A DNA stretch of 34,669 nt from Prevotella sp. (lineage in GTDB: Bacteria; Bacteroidota; Bacteroidia; Bacteroidales; Dysgonomonadaceae): NCBI GenBank assembly GCA_031285905.1, contig JAITVH010000125.1, forward strand, positions 1 through 34,669, written 5' to 3'. The notes below the pieces were generated by a model, which was not told the DNA's origin, did not search any database, and saw only the letters and a list, made by a program, of their open reading frames with translations. Shown here in pieces: positions 8,215-16,222 of this stretch. The number at the start of each line of letters is the position of its first letter. Within the stretch, counting starts at the first letter, position 1. Both the position numbers and the translations under genes were made by a program.

Positions 8215-9330
8215 CTAATTTAAAAGTTCTCCCAGTTTCTCTGCAAGGTTATGACCGCCTACTTCCCGGTCTATAATCTTACCTTCTTTATCTATCAAAA
8301 CCATCTGAGGAATATACTGGATACCATATGCTGTAGCCGAAACGCTTTCCCATCCTTTAAGATCTGACATCTGAGGCCATGTGATGCCCAGGTCTTCTAT
8401 TGCTTTTTTCCAGGCGTCATTCGAGTTGTCTAACGAGATCCCTACGATTTCAAAACCCTTGTCTTTATATTCGGCATATGCTTTTTTTACATTCGGCATA
8501 TCCTGAATACATGGCCCGCACCATGATGCCCAGAAATCGAGCAGCACATATTTATCCTTACCTACATAGTCAGACAAGGCGATATCTTTGCCGTCAGGGG
8601 TCTTGGTTTTCTGATCTGTATATACCTTGCCGACAGCCGTCGCATTCAATGTGGCCAGAGTGCTTTCGCTCCTTTGAACCATAGGAACAGATTTGAATTT
8701 AGGATCGATAAGGGAGATCAGTTCATTCTTCTCGTCCAGAGACAAGCCTGAGAACCTTGATGCGAAGAAATAGACGCCGACCTGGTTACCGATATTATCT
8801 TTTGTAAGCTTATACACATCTGCATTAAGCTCTTTTCCTGCTTCCTCGGATCTCTTCTCAAAGTCTTCTTTCAACTGTGTATTGGCGGTATCTTTTTTCA
8901 CTTCCTCATACATAGCTCTCATTTCTTTATCGTACCGCATACTTTTAGAATTAAGAGCCTGAAGAGCATTATTAATAGATGTACCTTCTATTACCGATAC
9001 TGTATCCATCTTAACTTTTATTATGCCCGGCTCTACAACCACCATCAGAGGCCTTTTCAGAAAGTCGGGTGCATTTTGCAATGACAGATAATGAATCATT
9101 GGCCCTTCTTTAGCCAATCCTTTAAACGTAAATTTGCCATCTACAATAGTTGCCGTATCTATATTGACAAGTTTACGGGCGTTCCATGTAGAATCCATTG
9201 CTTGCAAGATAACAAGTTGTTCGTTATACTGCCCGTCAGGGAGTGTGCCTTCAATCGTGAAAGCGTCTTTTTCAGTACATGATACTGCTATGAGAGCAAT
9301 AAGTGATATTAATAATACAATTTTTTTCAT
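8215..9330 (-). CDS. TlpA-like thiol-disulfide lipoprotein with DUF4369 (array copy 1)
   Basis: A 371-residue envelope lipoprotein. The signal ends IAVSC (lipid Cys18). A DUF4369 domain follows (about 23-115, starting FTIEGTLPDG), then a helical linker (about 120-225). The C-terminal TlpA/AhpC-TSA thioredoxin fold (about 235-371) has the redox motif WASWCGPC (Cys271, Cys274) and the cis-Pro loop YIPQMVLID. It probably reduces or oxidises protein thiols in the periplasm. It is the last gene of a four-member tandem array. The thioredoxin domain is close to that of copy 3: both contain TPDGKDIALSDY and WPQMSDLKGWES. The CGPC dipeptide differs from the CKPC of copies 3 and 4, which may shift the redox potential. 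The natural partner is unknown. Confidence 0.9.
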   Translation of the reverse strand: MKKIVLLISLIALIAVSCTEKDAFTIEGTLPDGQYNEQLVILQAMDSTWNARKLVNIDTATIVDGKFTFKGLAKEGPMIHYLSLQNAPDFLKRPLMVVVEPGIIKVKMDTVSVIEGTSINNALQALNSKSMRYDKEMRAMYEEVKKDTANTQLKEDFEKRSEEAGKELNADVYKLTKDNIGNQVGVYFFASRFSGLSLDEKNELISLIDPKFKSVPMVQRSESTLATLNATAVGKVYTDQKTKTPDGKDIALSDYVGKDKYVLLDFWASWCGPCIQDMPNVKKAYAEYKDKGFEIVGISLDNSNDAWKKAIEDLGITWPQMSDLKGWESVSATAYGIQYIPQMVLIDKEGKIIDREVGGHNLAEKLGELLN

Positions 9331-9430
9331 TTCAACAAGAATTAGAGTTTATAATAAATCCTTTTCATAAGAGAACAAATGTTATATGCTGATTGTTTTT
9401 TGTCTTTTTATTTAAAATAGCGAGGATAGT

Positions 9431-10120
9431 TCAATTCATGGCATTCAACATATTTACTTTTTCCTGTACTTCGGGAATAGACTTATACTCAGGATTGATT
9501 TTTGCCATAAACTTATTCTGCTCTTCCGGAGAGAATGTACCAAAATAATAGATAAATGTATAGGCGCCCACCTGATTCCCTATATTCGCTTTTATAAAGC
9601 GTACTCTTTCTTTCCGGATTTTTATGGCTCCTTCCCACTCTCTTTTTTCTACCTCTTCCCTTAATTGCGTGTTTGTCTTATCTTTACTTAGCTGATCATA
9701 CAGAGCTACTATGTCTTTCGTGAATTGAGCTTCTGCTACTGCATATTTATTATAATCCTTATTAACAGGAGTACCTCCTATCACCGGAATGGAGTCTATA
9801 TCTATTTTTATCGTACCCGGCTCTAAGGCAAAAAAGACAGGCTCACTCATAAATTGAGGTGGATTCAGCAATTGAATATAATGAATAGCCGGTCTGTTAC
9901 CGGCAATACCTTTGAAAGTGAATTTACCATTTGCAATAGTTGTCGTATCGACAGTTATCAGCTCGCGGGTATCCCATGTAGAATCCAGCATTTGCAGATA
10001 TACTTTTTGCCCGTCATATTCTCCACCAGAAAGAGTTCCCAGAATAGTAAATGTCTTCTGGGCAGTGCAGGATATTGAAACCAAGGCGATTATAAATAGA
10101 AATAATACTCTGTTGTTCAT
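9431..10120 (-). CDS. DUF4369 lipoprotein lacking the thioredoxin domain (array copy 2)
   Basis: A 229-residue lipoprotein. The signal ends VSISC (lipid Cys18). The DUF4369 domain (FTILGTLSGGEYDGQKVYLQ onward) and the helical linker (to EEQNKFMAKINPEYKSIPEVQ) both align well with copy 1. The protein stops at LNAMN, exactly where the complete copies continue into the TlpA domain. The roughly 100 bases after the stop show no CxxC or other remnant in any frame, so this is a clean domain loss, not a simple frameshift. It lies 5 bases downstream of copy 3, so the two are surely cotranscribed. The frame is intact, which suggests it is kept as a protein, perhaps binding without catalysis. Confidence 0.85.
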   Translation of the reverse strand: MNNRVLFLFIIALVSISCTAQKTFTILGTLSGGEYDGQKVYLQMLDSTWDTRELITVDTTTIANGKFTFKGIAGNRPAIHYIQLLNPPQFMSEPVFFALEPGTIKIDIDSIPVIGGTPVNKDYNKYAVAEAQFTKDIVALYDQLSKDKTNTQLREEVEKREWEGAIKIRKERVRFIKANIGNQVGAYTFIYYFGTFSPEEQNKFMAKINPEYKSIPEVQEKVNMLNAMN

Positions 10121-10125
10121 CTCTT

Positions 10126-11250
10126 TTAGTTTAAGGCTTTACTTACTTTTTCTGTCAAATCATTACCCCGAAGGTCTTTGGCTATTATCTTGCCGTCACT
10201 GTCTATGAGAATGGTAAAGGGGATGCTTTCCACGGCATATGTTTCTACCATGTAACTCTCCCAACCTTTGAGATCTGACATCTGAGGCCAGGGAATACCC
10301 AGTTTATCGACAGACTTTTTCCAAGCATCGTTCGATTCATCCAGGGAGATGCCCACCACTTCAAAGCCTTTATCGTGGTATTCCCTGTATGCCGCCATTA
10401 CATTTGGCATCTCTTCGATGCAAGGCTTGCACCACGATGCCCAGAAATCGAGAAGCACCAGTTTGTTTTTTCCTATGTAATCAGACAGGGCGATATCTTT
10501 TCCATCGGGAGTCTTTCCCTTTAAGTCTGTATATGTGGCTCCTACTGCCGTCTTTCGCTGGATATTCAGATATAACTCCGCGGCCTGTATAGCCATTACT
10601 GATTTGTATTCGGAATTGATTCCAGCCATCAGTTCGTCATTTTTCTCAGACGGATACCTGTCATACCACGTAGAAAACAGGTATGCACCCATCCGGTTGT
10701 GAATGTTAGACTTTATAAACTCATACATATCATTATCTATGAATCCCTGCCAATCCATCATTATTGTCTTTTGCATAGCCTCTTGAGCTATCGTATTAGT
10801 AGAATCGGCCGCTACCTGTTTATTGAGTCTGAAAATCTCACGGATGATACTTACTTTCTTGTCATTGATCTGCCTGAAAGCATCATTCAAGGGTGTTCCG
10901 CTTACAGTGAGCACAGAATCTAAAGTTGCTTCTATTTCTCCCGGCTCAAGGATCACCATAGCCGGACTGTTTATAAAGTCTTCATCAGAGTGATCGCTCA
11001 CATATAGGAAATGAACGGGAGAACCGCTTTTGGCAAGACCTTTGAAGGTAAACTTACCATTGCTTATTATTGTAGAATCGATATTCACCGGATTACGAAA
11101 ATCCCATGCAGAATCCAATTCTTGTAAAAAGATGTATTGACCTTCAAAAATGTCATTGGTGACGGTTCCTTTTATAACAAAGCTGTCTTTGTCGGCGCAG
11201 GAACTGAAAAACAATGCAAGGATAAATGTGAGTTGTGCCAGTTTCTTCAT
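10126..11250 (-). CDS. TlpA-like thiol-disulfide lipoprotein with DUF4369 (array copy 3)
   Basis: A 374-residue envelope lipoprotein with the same layout as copy 1. The lipobox is FFSSC (Cys18), followed by DUF4369 (FVIKGTVTNDIFEGQYIFLQ), a helical linker, and a TlpA domain with WASWCKPC (Cys274, Cys277). The cis-Pro loop is SIPFTILID. The predicted role is periplasmic thiol-disulfide exchange. The region between it and copy 4 upstream holds a hairpin at 11269-11303 and no clear promoter box, so expression may rely on read-through from copy 4. Copy 2 begins 5 bases after its stop codon. Confidence 0.9.
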   Translation of the reverse strand: MKKLAQLTFILALFFSSCADKDSFVIKGTVTNDIFEGQYIFLQELDSAWDFRNPVNIDSTIISNGKFTFKGLAKSGSPVHFLYVSDHSDEDFINSPAMVILEPGEIEATLDSVLTVSGTPLNDAFRQINDKKVSIIREIFRLNKQVAADSTNTIAQEAMQKTIMMDWQGFIDNDMYEFIKSNIHNRMGAYLFSTWYDRYPSEKNDELMAGINSEYKSVMAIQAAELYLNIQRKTAVGATYTDLKGKTPDGKDIALSDYIGKNKLVLLDFWASWCKPCIEEMPNVMAAYREYHDKGFEVVGISLDESNDAWKKSVDKLGIPWPQMSDLKGWESYMVETYAVESIPFTILIDSDGKIIAKDLRGNDLTEKVSKALN

Positions 11251-11268
11251 TATGACTGCTATAAAACA

Positions 11269-11303
11269 AGAAAACTAACCCCTGAATTAAGGATTAGTTT
11301 TCT
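11269..11303 (-). terminator. Hairpin inside the TlpA array (between copies 4 and 3)
   Basis: AGAAAACTAA (11269-11278) pairs perfectly with TTAGTTTTCT (11294-11303) over a 15-base loop. On the minus strand it is followed by TTGTTTTATA. It could be a leaky terminator that lowers expression of the three downstream genes, or an mRNA-processing hairpin. Confidence 0.5.
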
Positions 11304-11315
11304 CGTTATTTTTTA

Positions 11316-12434
11316 TTATTTCAACATTTCGGCAATCTTATCTTCCAGCTCTTGCCCTCTCAGGTTTTTGGCTACGATCGTTCCGTTTGCATCCACCAAT
11401 ACTGTATGAGGAATGGAAGTTACGGCATATATCTCTCCTGCAAGTTTCTGGTCATCTGCCAGTTGTATCCAATTCATGCTGTTTTTATTCACGGCATCGA
11501 GCCATGCGGCTTTGTCATCATCTACTGATATACCAATAATTTCGAGGCCTTTTCCTTTATATGAACTATATATCTTTCTCAGGTGCGGCATTTCTTCTAT
11601 GCAAGGCTTGCACCATGATGCCCAGAAATCAATAAGCACACACTTGTTCTTTCCTGCATATTCCGACAATAATACCGGGGATCCCTCCTTATTAACCAGA
11701 CGCACATCGGCAAAAGGTTGTCCTACTTCGGGCACTACACGGTTAAGCTCTTCCTGTAGCATAGCTATTTCCGGCAGGCTCTTGAAAGTAGAGTCTCCGG
11801 CGGCTACAAGTTCGCCCAGTTGCTCTTTGGTAAAGCTACCGGCAGCCGAGAAAAACATAAGTTGTCCGGCCTTGTTTACCATATTTGCTTTAGCAAAGTC
11901 GAAACTGGCTTCACGCATTCTTTTTTGAAGGTCTTCCAGACGGTCATTCGCATTTTTGCCGTCACTGTCCGGTTGCACATTATTAGGGCCGCCTGCATCC
12001 GATACTTCTTTATACAGGGCTGCGATGTCATTCATTACGATCAGGACTTTGTTGTACCCTTCGTTTCTCTCTGTACCGCCTATGTTTACATCTCCATTTT
12101 CTTTAAATGTAACGTTGATAGCTCCCGGCTCCAGTATAACGGTTGCAACAGGCGATTCTTCCGACAATGTCTCGAGTTTTCCCACAGAAACCACACCGAG
12201 GGTAATCTCATTTTCTACAGTGCTGCCTTTGATTGTAAACTTTTTATCTTTTATAACAGCCGAATCGGTAACTGTAGGGGACTGGCTGCGTATACTGTCG
12301 ATCCTTTGCAGATAAACTGTCTTACCTTCAAATTTGTCATTTTCAAGAGTACCGCTGATCGTAAACGCGTTCTTATCCTGACACGAAACAAGTATTACCG
12401 TCAAGACTACAAGGAAGAATAAGATTTTTTTCAT
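11316..12434 (-). CDS. TlpA-like thiol-disulfide lipoprotein with DUF4369 (array copy 4)
   Basis: A 372-residue envelope lipoprotein and the first gene of the array in the direction of transcription. The lipobox is VILVSC (Cys18). DUF4369 starts FTISGTLENDKFEGKTVYLQ and is followed by a helical linker. The C-terminal TlpA fold has WASWCKPC (Cys275, Cys278) and the cis-Pro loop SIPHTVLVD. It is the most diverged of the three complete copies. The linker carries a Gly/Asn/Asp-rich insertion (about 150-165, GGPNNVQPDSDGKNAND) that the others lack. The thioredoxin domain starts VGQPFADVRLVNKEGSPV instead of the TPDGKDIALSDY type. A TATCTTTG promoter box lies 48 bases upstream. Confidence 0.9.
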   Translation of the reverse strand: MKKILFFLVVLTVILVSCQDKNAFTISGTLENDKFEGKTVYLQRIDSIRSQSPTVTDSAVIKDKKFTIKGSTVENEITLGVVSVGKLETLSEESPVATVILEPGAINVTFKENGDVNIGGTERNEGYNKVLIVMNDIAALYKEVSDAGGPNNVQPDSDGKNANDRLEDLQKRMREASFDFAKANMVNKAGQLMFFSAAGSFTKEQLGELVAAGDSTFKSLPEIAMLQEELNRVVPEVGQPFADVRLVNKEGSPVLLSEYAGKNKCVLIDFWASWCKPCIEEMPHLRKIYSSYKGKGLEIIGISVDDDKAAWLDAVNKNSMNWIQLADDQKLAGEIYAVTSIPHTVLVDANGTIVAKNLRGQELEDKIAEMLK

Positions 12435-12481
12435 TAAATGTGTGTATTATAATATTTTAAATAAACCCGAATATTTTCACA

Positions 12482-12489
12482 CAAAGATA
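12482..12489 (-). promoter_or_regulatory. -7 promoter box for the TlpA array
   Basis: On the minus strand TATCTTTG is an exact match to TAnnTTTG, 48 bases before the start of array copy 4. No TTTG at consensus distance; ATTG lies 17 bases upstream. Confidence 0.5.
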
Positions 12490-12587
12490 AACAAATAATA
12501 TAACTACAATATACAATCAATCATATGAATCCATATTTTTAATTTATTATTTTAACTAAAAAGTAACAGAAGTAACACGAAAACAAG

Positions 12588-12613
12588 AATTATGAATGAT
12601 AAATTATGAATGA
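12588..12613 (+). repeat. Short tandem direct repeat
   Basis: AATTATGAATGA occurs at 12588-12599 and again at 12602-12613, followed by the related GAAGAATGAATA. It lies in the non-coding gap between the TlpA array and the DUF3667 gene. No open frame or RNA-like structure is seen; function unknown. Confidence 0.55.
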
Positions 12614-12690
12614 AGAATGAATAAAAATATATTGGATTCAGTTTATTAAGTAATAGGTAATAAAATATTGTCGCATTTTCTCTGGTCGCT

Positions 12691-12748
12691 GTAGGGGCGA
12701 AATATCTTTCGCCCGCTGATTATTCGGGCGAAATATCTTTTGCCCCTA
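12691..12748. repeat. REP-like double palindrome
   Basis: Two GC-rich arms face each other within the 428-base gap 12435-12862. The left arm (12692-12715) starts TAGGGGCGAAA and contains its own stem GGGCGAAA-TATC-TTTCGCCC. The right arm (12725-12748) is close to the reverse complement and ends TTTTGCCCCTA. A 9-base spacer separates them. A near-identical layout appears at 34617-34669 and a related single palindrome at 16033-16067. The rest of the 428-base gap shows only the promoter box at 12482 and the short direct repeats at 12588. Confidence 0.8.
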
Positions 12749-12862
12749 TAGCATATAGATAAATTCAGAAAAAAAAGATGAAACTTTTTAGAATGAAAAA
12801 ATAAAACCAATAAAAAACTTATCTCATGTTTCGATGTTTACTATGAAACGGCGACCGAAATT

Positions 12863-13609
12863 ATGGATACAAATAATAAACATTGCCTCAATTGCAATAA
12901 TGAAATAAACGGCAACTATTGTAGTCATTGCGGACAATCCGCCGATACTTTCCGCGTCGGCACCAATAATATTGTAGAAGAATTACAATACGGGCTTCTC
13001 CATATCAATAAAGGATTGCTTTACACAATAAAAGAACTGATCCTGCGCCCGGGGATAACGGTGAGGAATTACATATCGGGGAAAAGGGTAAAATATACCA
13101 AACCGTTTTTGTTTCTGATAATTGCAGGTGTAATTTACAGTCTGGTATTCCATTTTTTTCATTATTTCCCTATGGAGGAAATGAATAGCCACACTACTCC
13201 TGTATTCGATTATATTCCACTCTATAAATGGTACTCGGAGCATTACTCGCTTGTTCTGTTATGTCTTATTCCATTCTATACATTGTTTACTTACTGGCTG
13301 TTTCGTGGCAAGGGATATAATTATGTAGAGCATCTTGTCCTGTTTTCTTACCTCACTGGTGGTAAAATATTCCTGTTGCTGCTATCCTTTCCTGTGATAT
13401 ACCTTACCCGGTCGGTGCATGTCTATCAGGCCGTGCAGATTGTATCAGAGATTTATCTTATCTGGGGGCTTGCCCGTTTTTTCCAATCGGCATCGTGGCT
13501 CAAAGCTGTACCTAAAGTTATACTCAGTCTGATTCTTGCTTTGATCGTTATGATTATACTCATATATTGTGTCTTCCTTGTTCTTAGTTCTTTCGATGTT
13601 AGGTTGTAA
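12863..13609 (+). CDS. DUF3667-type membrane protein with N-terminal zinc ribbon
   Basis: A 248-residue integral membrane protein. The N-terminus has a zinc-ribbon pair, CLNC (Cys8, Cys11) and CSHC (Cys20, Cys23), facing the cytoplasm. A conserved amphipathic section follows (LLYTIKELILRPGITVRNYISGKRVKYTKPFLFL), which is diagnostic of DUF3667. About five hydrophobic membrane spans run from about residue 85 to the C-terminus. No catalytic motif is visible, and the function of the family is not known. It lies upstream of the ABC transporter genes on the same strand with about 160 bases between, so it is probably a separate unit. The start is supported by the fixed position of the zinc ribbon. 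Confidence 0.8.
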   Translation: MDTNNKHCLNCNNEINGNYCSHCGQSADTFRVGTNNIVEELQYGLLHINKGLLYTIKELILRPGITVRNYISGKRVKYTKPFLFLIIAGVIYSLVFHFFHYFPMEEMNSHTTPVFDYIPLYKWYSEHYSLVLLCLIPFYTLFTYWLFRGKGYNYVEHLVLFSYLTGGKIFLLLLSFPVIYLTRSVHVYQAVQIVSEIYLIWGLARFFQSASWLKAVPKVILSLILALIVMIILIYCVFLVLSSFDVRL

Positions 13610-13632
13610 TTAATTACAAAAAGGGGACTTAG

Positions 13633-13669
13633 GCAAGGGTGACAGGGTTTGAAAATATTTTCCCCTTGC
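13633..13669 (+). terminator. Hairpin after the DUF3667 gene
   Basis: GCAAGGG (13633-13639) pairs with CCCTTGC (13663-13669). The loop contains a second small palindrome, GAAAATATTTTC. It is a possible terminator for the DUF3667 transcript, though it lacks a strong T-run. Confidence 0.4.
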
Positions 13670-13769
13670 TTAAAGAGATAATCCATTTATTTTTTCCTGT
13701 CTTGTGATTTTTATTTACTTTCGCCGACTGATATAAGTGATTATCAAGAAAAACAACAATAATTTGAAT

Positions 13770-14678
13770 ATGTTCTATTTAGAGACACAAGATGTCGTAA
13801 AACGATATGGAAACTATACAGCCCTCAATGGGGTTAGTATTCAGGTTCCCAAAGGTTGTATTTACGGTTTGCTGGGCCCTAACGGGGCAGGGAAGTCTTC
13901 CCTTATCCGCATCATTAACCGTATAACGGCTCCTGACGAAGGAAAGGTGTTTATCAACGGACGCGAGTCAGTGACCGACGATGTGTTCAATATCGGTTAT
14001 CTGCCTGAGGAAAGAGGATTGTACAAAAAAATGAAAGTCGGTGAGCATATCCTGTTTCTGGCAAAGCTGAGAGGATTGTCAAACGAAGAAGCACGGTCTA
14101 AAACCCAGTATTGGCTCCGCAAATTTGATATCCTTTCGTGGGAAAACAAGAAAGTGGAAGAGCTGTCGAAAGGGATGCAACAGAAGATACAGTTTATAGC
14201 AACGGTTATTCACGAACCTGATCTGTATATCCTCGATGAACCTTTCAGCGGATTTGATCCCGTGAATGCCGAATTACTCAAAAACGAATTGCTGGATTTG
14301 AAAGCTCAGGGAAAGACCATTATTCTTTCCACTCATAATATGGAGTCGGTAGAAGAACTGTGTGACGAAATATCGCTGATAAACAAGTCGGTTGTTGTGC
14401 TTCAGGGCAATGTGAAGCAAATTAGGGCGCAATACCGCAAACATATTTTTAAGCTGCATATAGCCGGGGACAGTTTCGATATGGAATCTTCCCATTTTAC
14501 GGTTTTATCCCAAAAGGGGGACGCGAACTCTGTAGAAGTGCGTATCCAGCGTGCAGATGAGGCTTCAAACTCCGAACTGATTAAGGAAGTGGCCCAGAAG
14601 TATGAAATACTGACCTTTGAGGAAGAATTGCCTTCTATGAATGATATTTTTATACAAATCGTATCAAATAAAGAATGA
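13770..14678 (+). CDS. ABC transporter ATP-binding protein (NatA-like)
   Basis: A 302-residue cytoplasmic ATPase that would power the membrane protein encoded next. Walker A is LLGPNGAGKSSL (about 35-45), the signature is ELSKGMQQKIQ, Walker B is LYILDEPFSGFDP and the switch His is in STHNME. The C-terminal 80 residues form the extra domain found in NatA/DrrA/CcmA-type exporters, rather than in import ATPases. The frame extends 11 codons upstream (to 13737). The ATG at 13770 gives the usual start immediately before the first beta strand and avoids an Asn/Lys-rich leader. The stop overlaps the permease start (ATGA), indicating translational coupling. Confidence 0.92.
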   Translation: MFYLETQDVVKRYGNYTALNGVSIQVPKGCIYGLLGPNGAGKSSLIRIINRITAPDEGKVFINGRESVTDDVFNIGYLPEERGLYKKMKVGEHILFLAKLRGLSNEEARSKTQYWLRKFDILSWENKKVEELSKGMQQKIQFIATVIHEPDLYILDEPFSGFDPVNAELLKNELLDLKAQGKTIILSTHNMESVEELCDEISLINKSVVVLQGNVKQIRAQYRKHIFKLHIAGDSFDMESSHFTVLSQKGDANSVEVRIQRADEASNSELIKEVAQKYEILTFEEELPSMNDIFIQIVSNKE

Positions 14679-16006
14679 TGAGAGGATTAAGCCTGATTAT
14701 ACAAAGAGAATTCACGTCGAGGGTAAAAACAAAGGCTTTTATCCTGACCACATTGTTTACGCCTGTCCTGTTTCTTGCAGTCATAGCCTTACCTACGGTA
14801 TTGATGATGCTCAGCAAGAACGACGATATAAAAAAGGTGTATGTCGTAGACCAGACCGATATGTACTTTAAGCTTCTGGAATCGTCCAAGACTTACGAAT
14901 TTGTGCGCTTGGCAAATAAAGAGAGCAGGCCTGCCGATGAACAGGTGCCTACAGCATTGCTGCAAATAACCGAAGACCTGAACATGAATCCTGCGGCTGC
15001 TTCATTCGTATCGGAGAAACAGCAGCCTCCTAAGGAATTGACCAATTATATAAATAATGTGCTCACTAATGCCGTAAAGAAAAAGAAAATAGAAAATTAT
15101 ACCATCCAAAGCGAGATCAATCCGCAGGTGGTGACCGATATTCAGGGTATCTTAAATTCACCGGACAGGATCAACGTATCTACCGTAAGGGTAGATGCCG
15201 TTACCGGACAAGAGCAGGAAACCTTGGGGGAAATGGCCTCTATGGTAGGGATGGTATTGACATTCTGTATGTTCTTCTTTATTATGATGTACGGCTCTGT
15301 GGTATTGCAGAGTGTAGTGGAAGAGAAAAGCAACCGTATTATAGAAGTACTTATCTCGTCCGTAAAACCATTTGACTTGATGATGGGTAAGATTATCGGC
15401 GTAGGCCTTGTCGGTCTCCTCCAACTGGCTGTGTGGCTTGTAATCGGGGGTGGTGCTATGATAGCTATACAGATGTATTTCGGTATCAATGTGGATATGA
15501 ATTCTGCCGAAGCTCAAGAGGCAATGACAATGGTAAATGCGGGAGGAATGCAGGTTCCGGCATCACTGGCCGAGTTTTATAGTATCAACTGGGTACAGGT
15601 GGCTGTTAGTTTCGTATTATATTTTGTGGGTGGCTATTTGTTGTTTGCATCTCTGTTTGCCATGTTCGGTTCGGGTGCAAACGATTCGCAGGAAGCCCAA
15701 CAGCTTATTATGCCTATTACCATTCTTTTATTAGTCGCTTTCTATACCGGATTTGCCGCCGCTCGTAACCCTGAGGGTGCTATGGCATTCTGGTGTTCAC
15801 TCATACCATTTACCTCGCCTGTGGTGATGATGGTTCGCGCGCCATTCGAAATCCCGTTGTGGGAGCTTGCATTATCAGTAGTTCTTCTGTTTGTTACCGC
15901 CATACTGATGGTGAAACTGGCGGCCAAGATATACAGGGTAGGTATCCTGATGTATGGAAAGAAAATATCTTTTGCTGAGATGTTCAAATGGCTGACATAT
16001 AAATAA
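14675..16006 (+). CDS. ABC transporter permease (NatB/ABC-2 type)
   Basis: A 443-residue inner-membrane protein. The first membrane span (about 20-45) is followed by a large extracytoplasmic domain (about 50-185). About five more spans (from about 190 to 425) follow, the arrangement typical of NatB/ABC-2 sodium or drug exporters. The conserved segment VVEEKSNRIIEVLISSVKPFDLMMGKIIGVG after the second span is diagnostic of this group. It forms a two-gene operon with the ATPase, whose stop overlaps its start. The second codon is also ATG. The exported substrate (sodium, drug or other) is not evident. A strong terminator follows 27 bases after its stop. Confidence 0.9.
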   Translation: MMRGLSLIIQREFTSRVKTKAFILTTLFTPVLFLAVIALPTVLMMLSKNDDIKKVYVVDQTDMYFKLLESSKTYEFVRLANKESRPADEQVPTALLQITEDLNMNPAAASFVSEKQQPPKELTNYINNVLTNAVKKKKIENYTIQSEINPQVVTDIQGILNSPDRINVSTVRVDAVTGQEQETLGEMASMVGMVLTFCMFFFIMMYGSVVLQSVVEEKSNRIIEVLISSVKPFDLMMGKIIGVGLVGLLQLAVWLVIGGGAMIAIQMYFGINVDMNSAEAQEAMTMVNAGGMQVPASLAEFYSINWVQVAVSFVLYFVGGYLLFASLFAMFGSGANDSQEAQQLIMPITILLLVAFYTGFAAARNPEGAMAFWCSLIPFTSPVVMMVRAPFEIPLWELALSVVLLFVTAILMVKLAAKIYRVGILMYGKKISFAEMFKWLTYK

Positions 16007-16032
16007 GGAAAACAAATTATTTCAACATATTT

Positions 16033-16070
16033 AAAAGTAGGGGCGTAATGTTTACGCTCCTACTTTTTTA
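16033..16070 (+). terminator. Strong intrinsic terminator after the ABC operon
   Basis: AAAGTAGGGGCGTAA (16034-16048) pairs with TTACGCTCCTACTTT (16052-16066) around a 3-base loop, with a single G-T wobble, followed by a T-run. The left arm shares GTAGGGGCG with the REP-like repeats at 12691 and 34617, so this terminator may have derived from that family. Confidence 0.85.
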
Positions 16071-16152
16071 TCATCTTACCGAAGATTAACAAATCTAATA
16101 CCCTATACCCTAAATATTTTAATGAATTTTGAATAATTTTTTTCAAAAAAGT

Positions 16153-16184
16153 TTTGTGTATTTAAAATTATGTTAGTATGTTTG
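16153..16184 (+). promoter_or_regulatory. Promoter of the isomerase-transporter-regulator operon
   Basis: TTTG (16153-16156), a 20-base spacer and TATGTTTG (16177-16184) together give a full match to the Bacteroidetes consensus TTTG-N20-TAnnTTTG. It is the best promoter in the window and lies about 40 bases before the start of the isomerase fusion gene. The -7 box is buried in the operator-like palindrome at 16171-16188. Confidence 0.85.
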
Positions 16185-16188
16185 AACA
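16171..16188. promoter_or_regulatory. Candidate GntR operator, site 1
   Basis: Plus strand TGTTAGTATGTTTGAACA, minus strand TGTTCAAACATACTAACA. It is an 18-base imperfect inverted repeat with TGT...ACA ends, covering the -7 box of the operon promoter. The same pattern occurs at 19947-19964 and 23306-23323. It is inferred to be bound by the GntR/UTRA protein encoded at 19148, which would give autoregulation. Confidence 0.7.
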
Positions 16189-16222
16189 TTCTTACATATT
16201 TAATGAATAAATAATCTATGCT

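Noticed and set aside
9330-9430. Frameshifted remnant of a thioredoxin domain after array copy 2
   Set aside because: I translated the gap in the gene's direction and found no WCxxC, FWASW or other TlpA motif. The domain is absent, not merely out of frame.
11820-12422. 200-codon plus-strand frame opposite TlpA array copy 4
   Set aside because: Antisense to a gene with lipobox, DUF4369 and CxxC. The predicted protein is Cys- and Tyr-rich without domain signs.
12691-12748. CRISPR-like array
   Set aside because: Only two arms, inverted rather than direct, with a 9-base spacer and no cas genes. The layout fits a REP pair instead.
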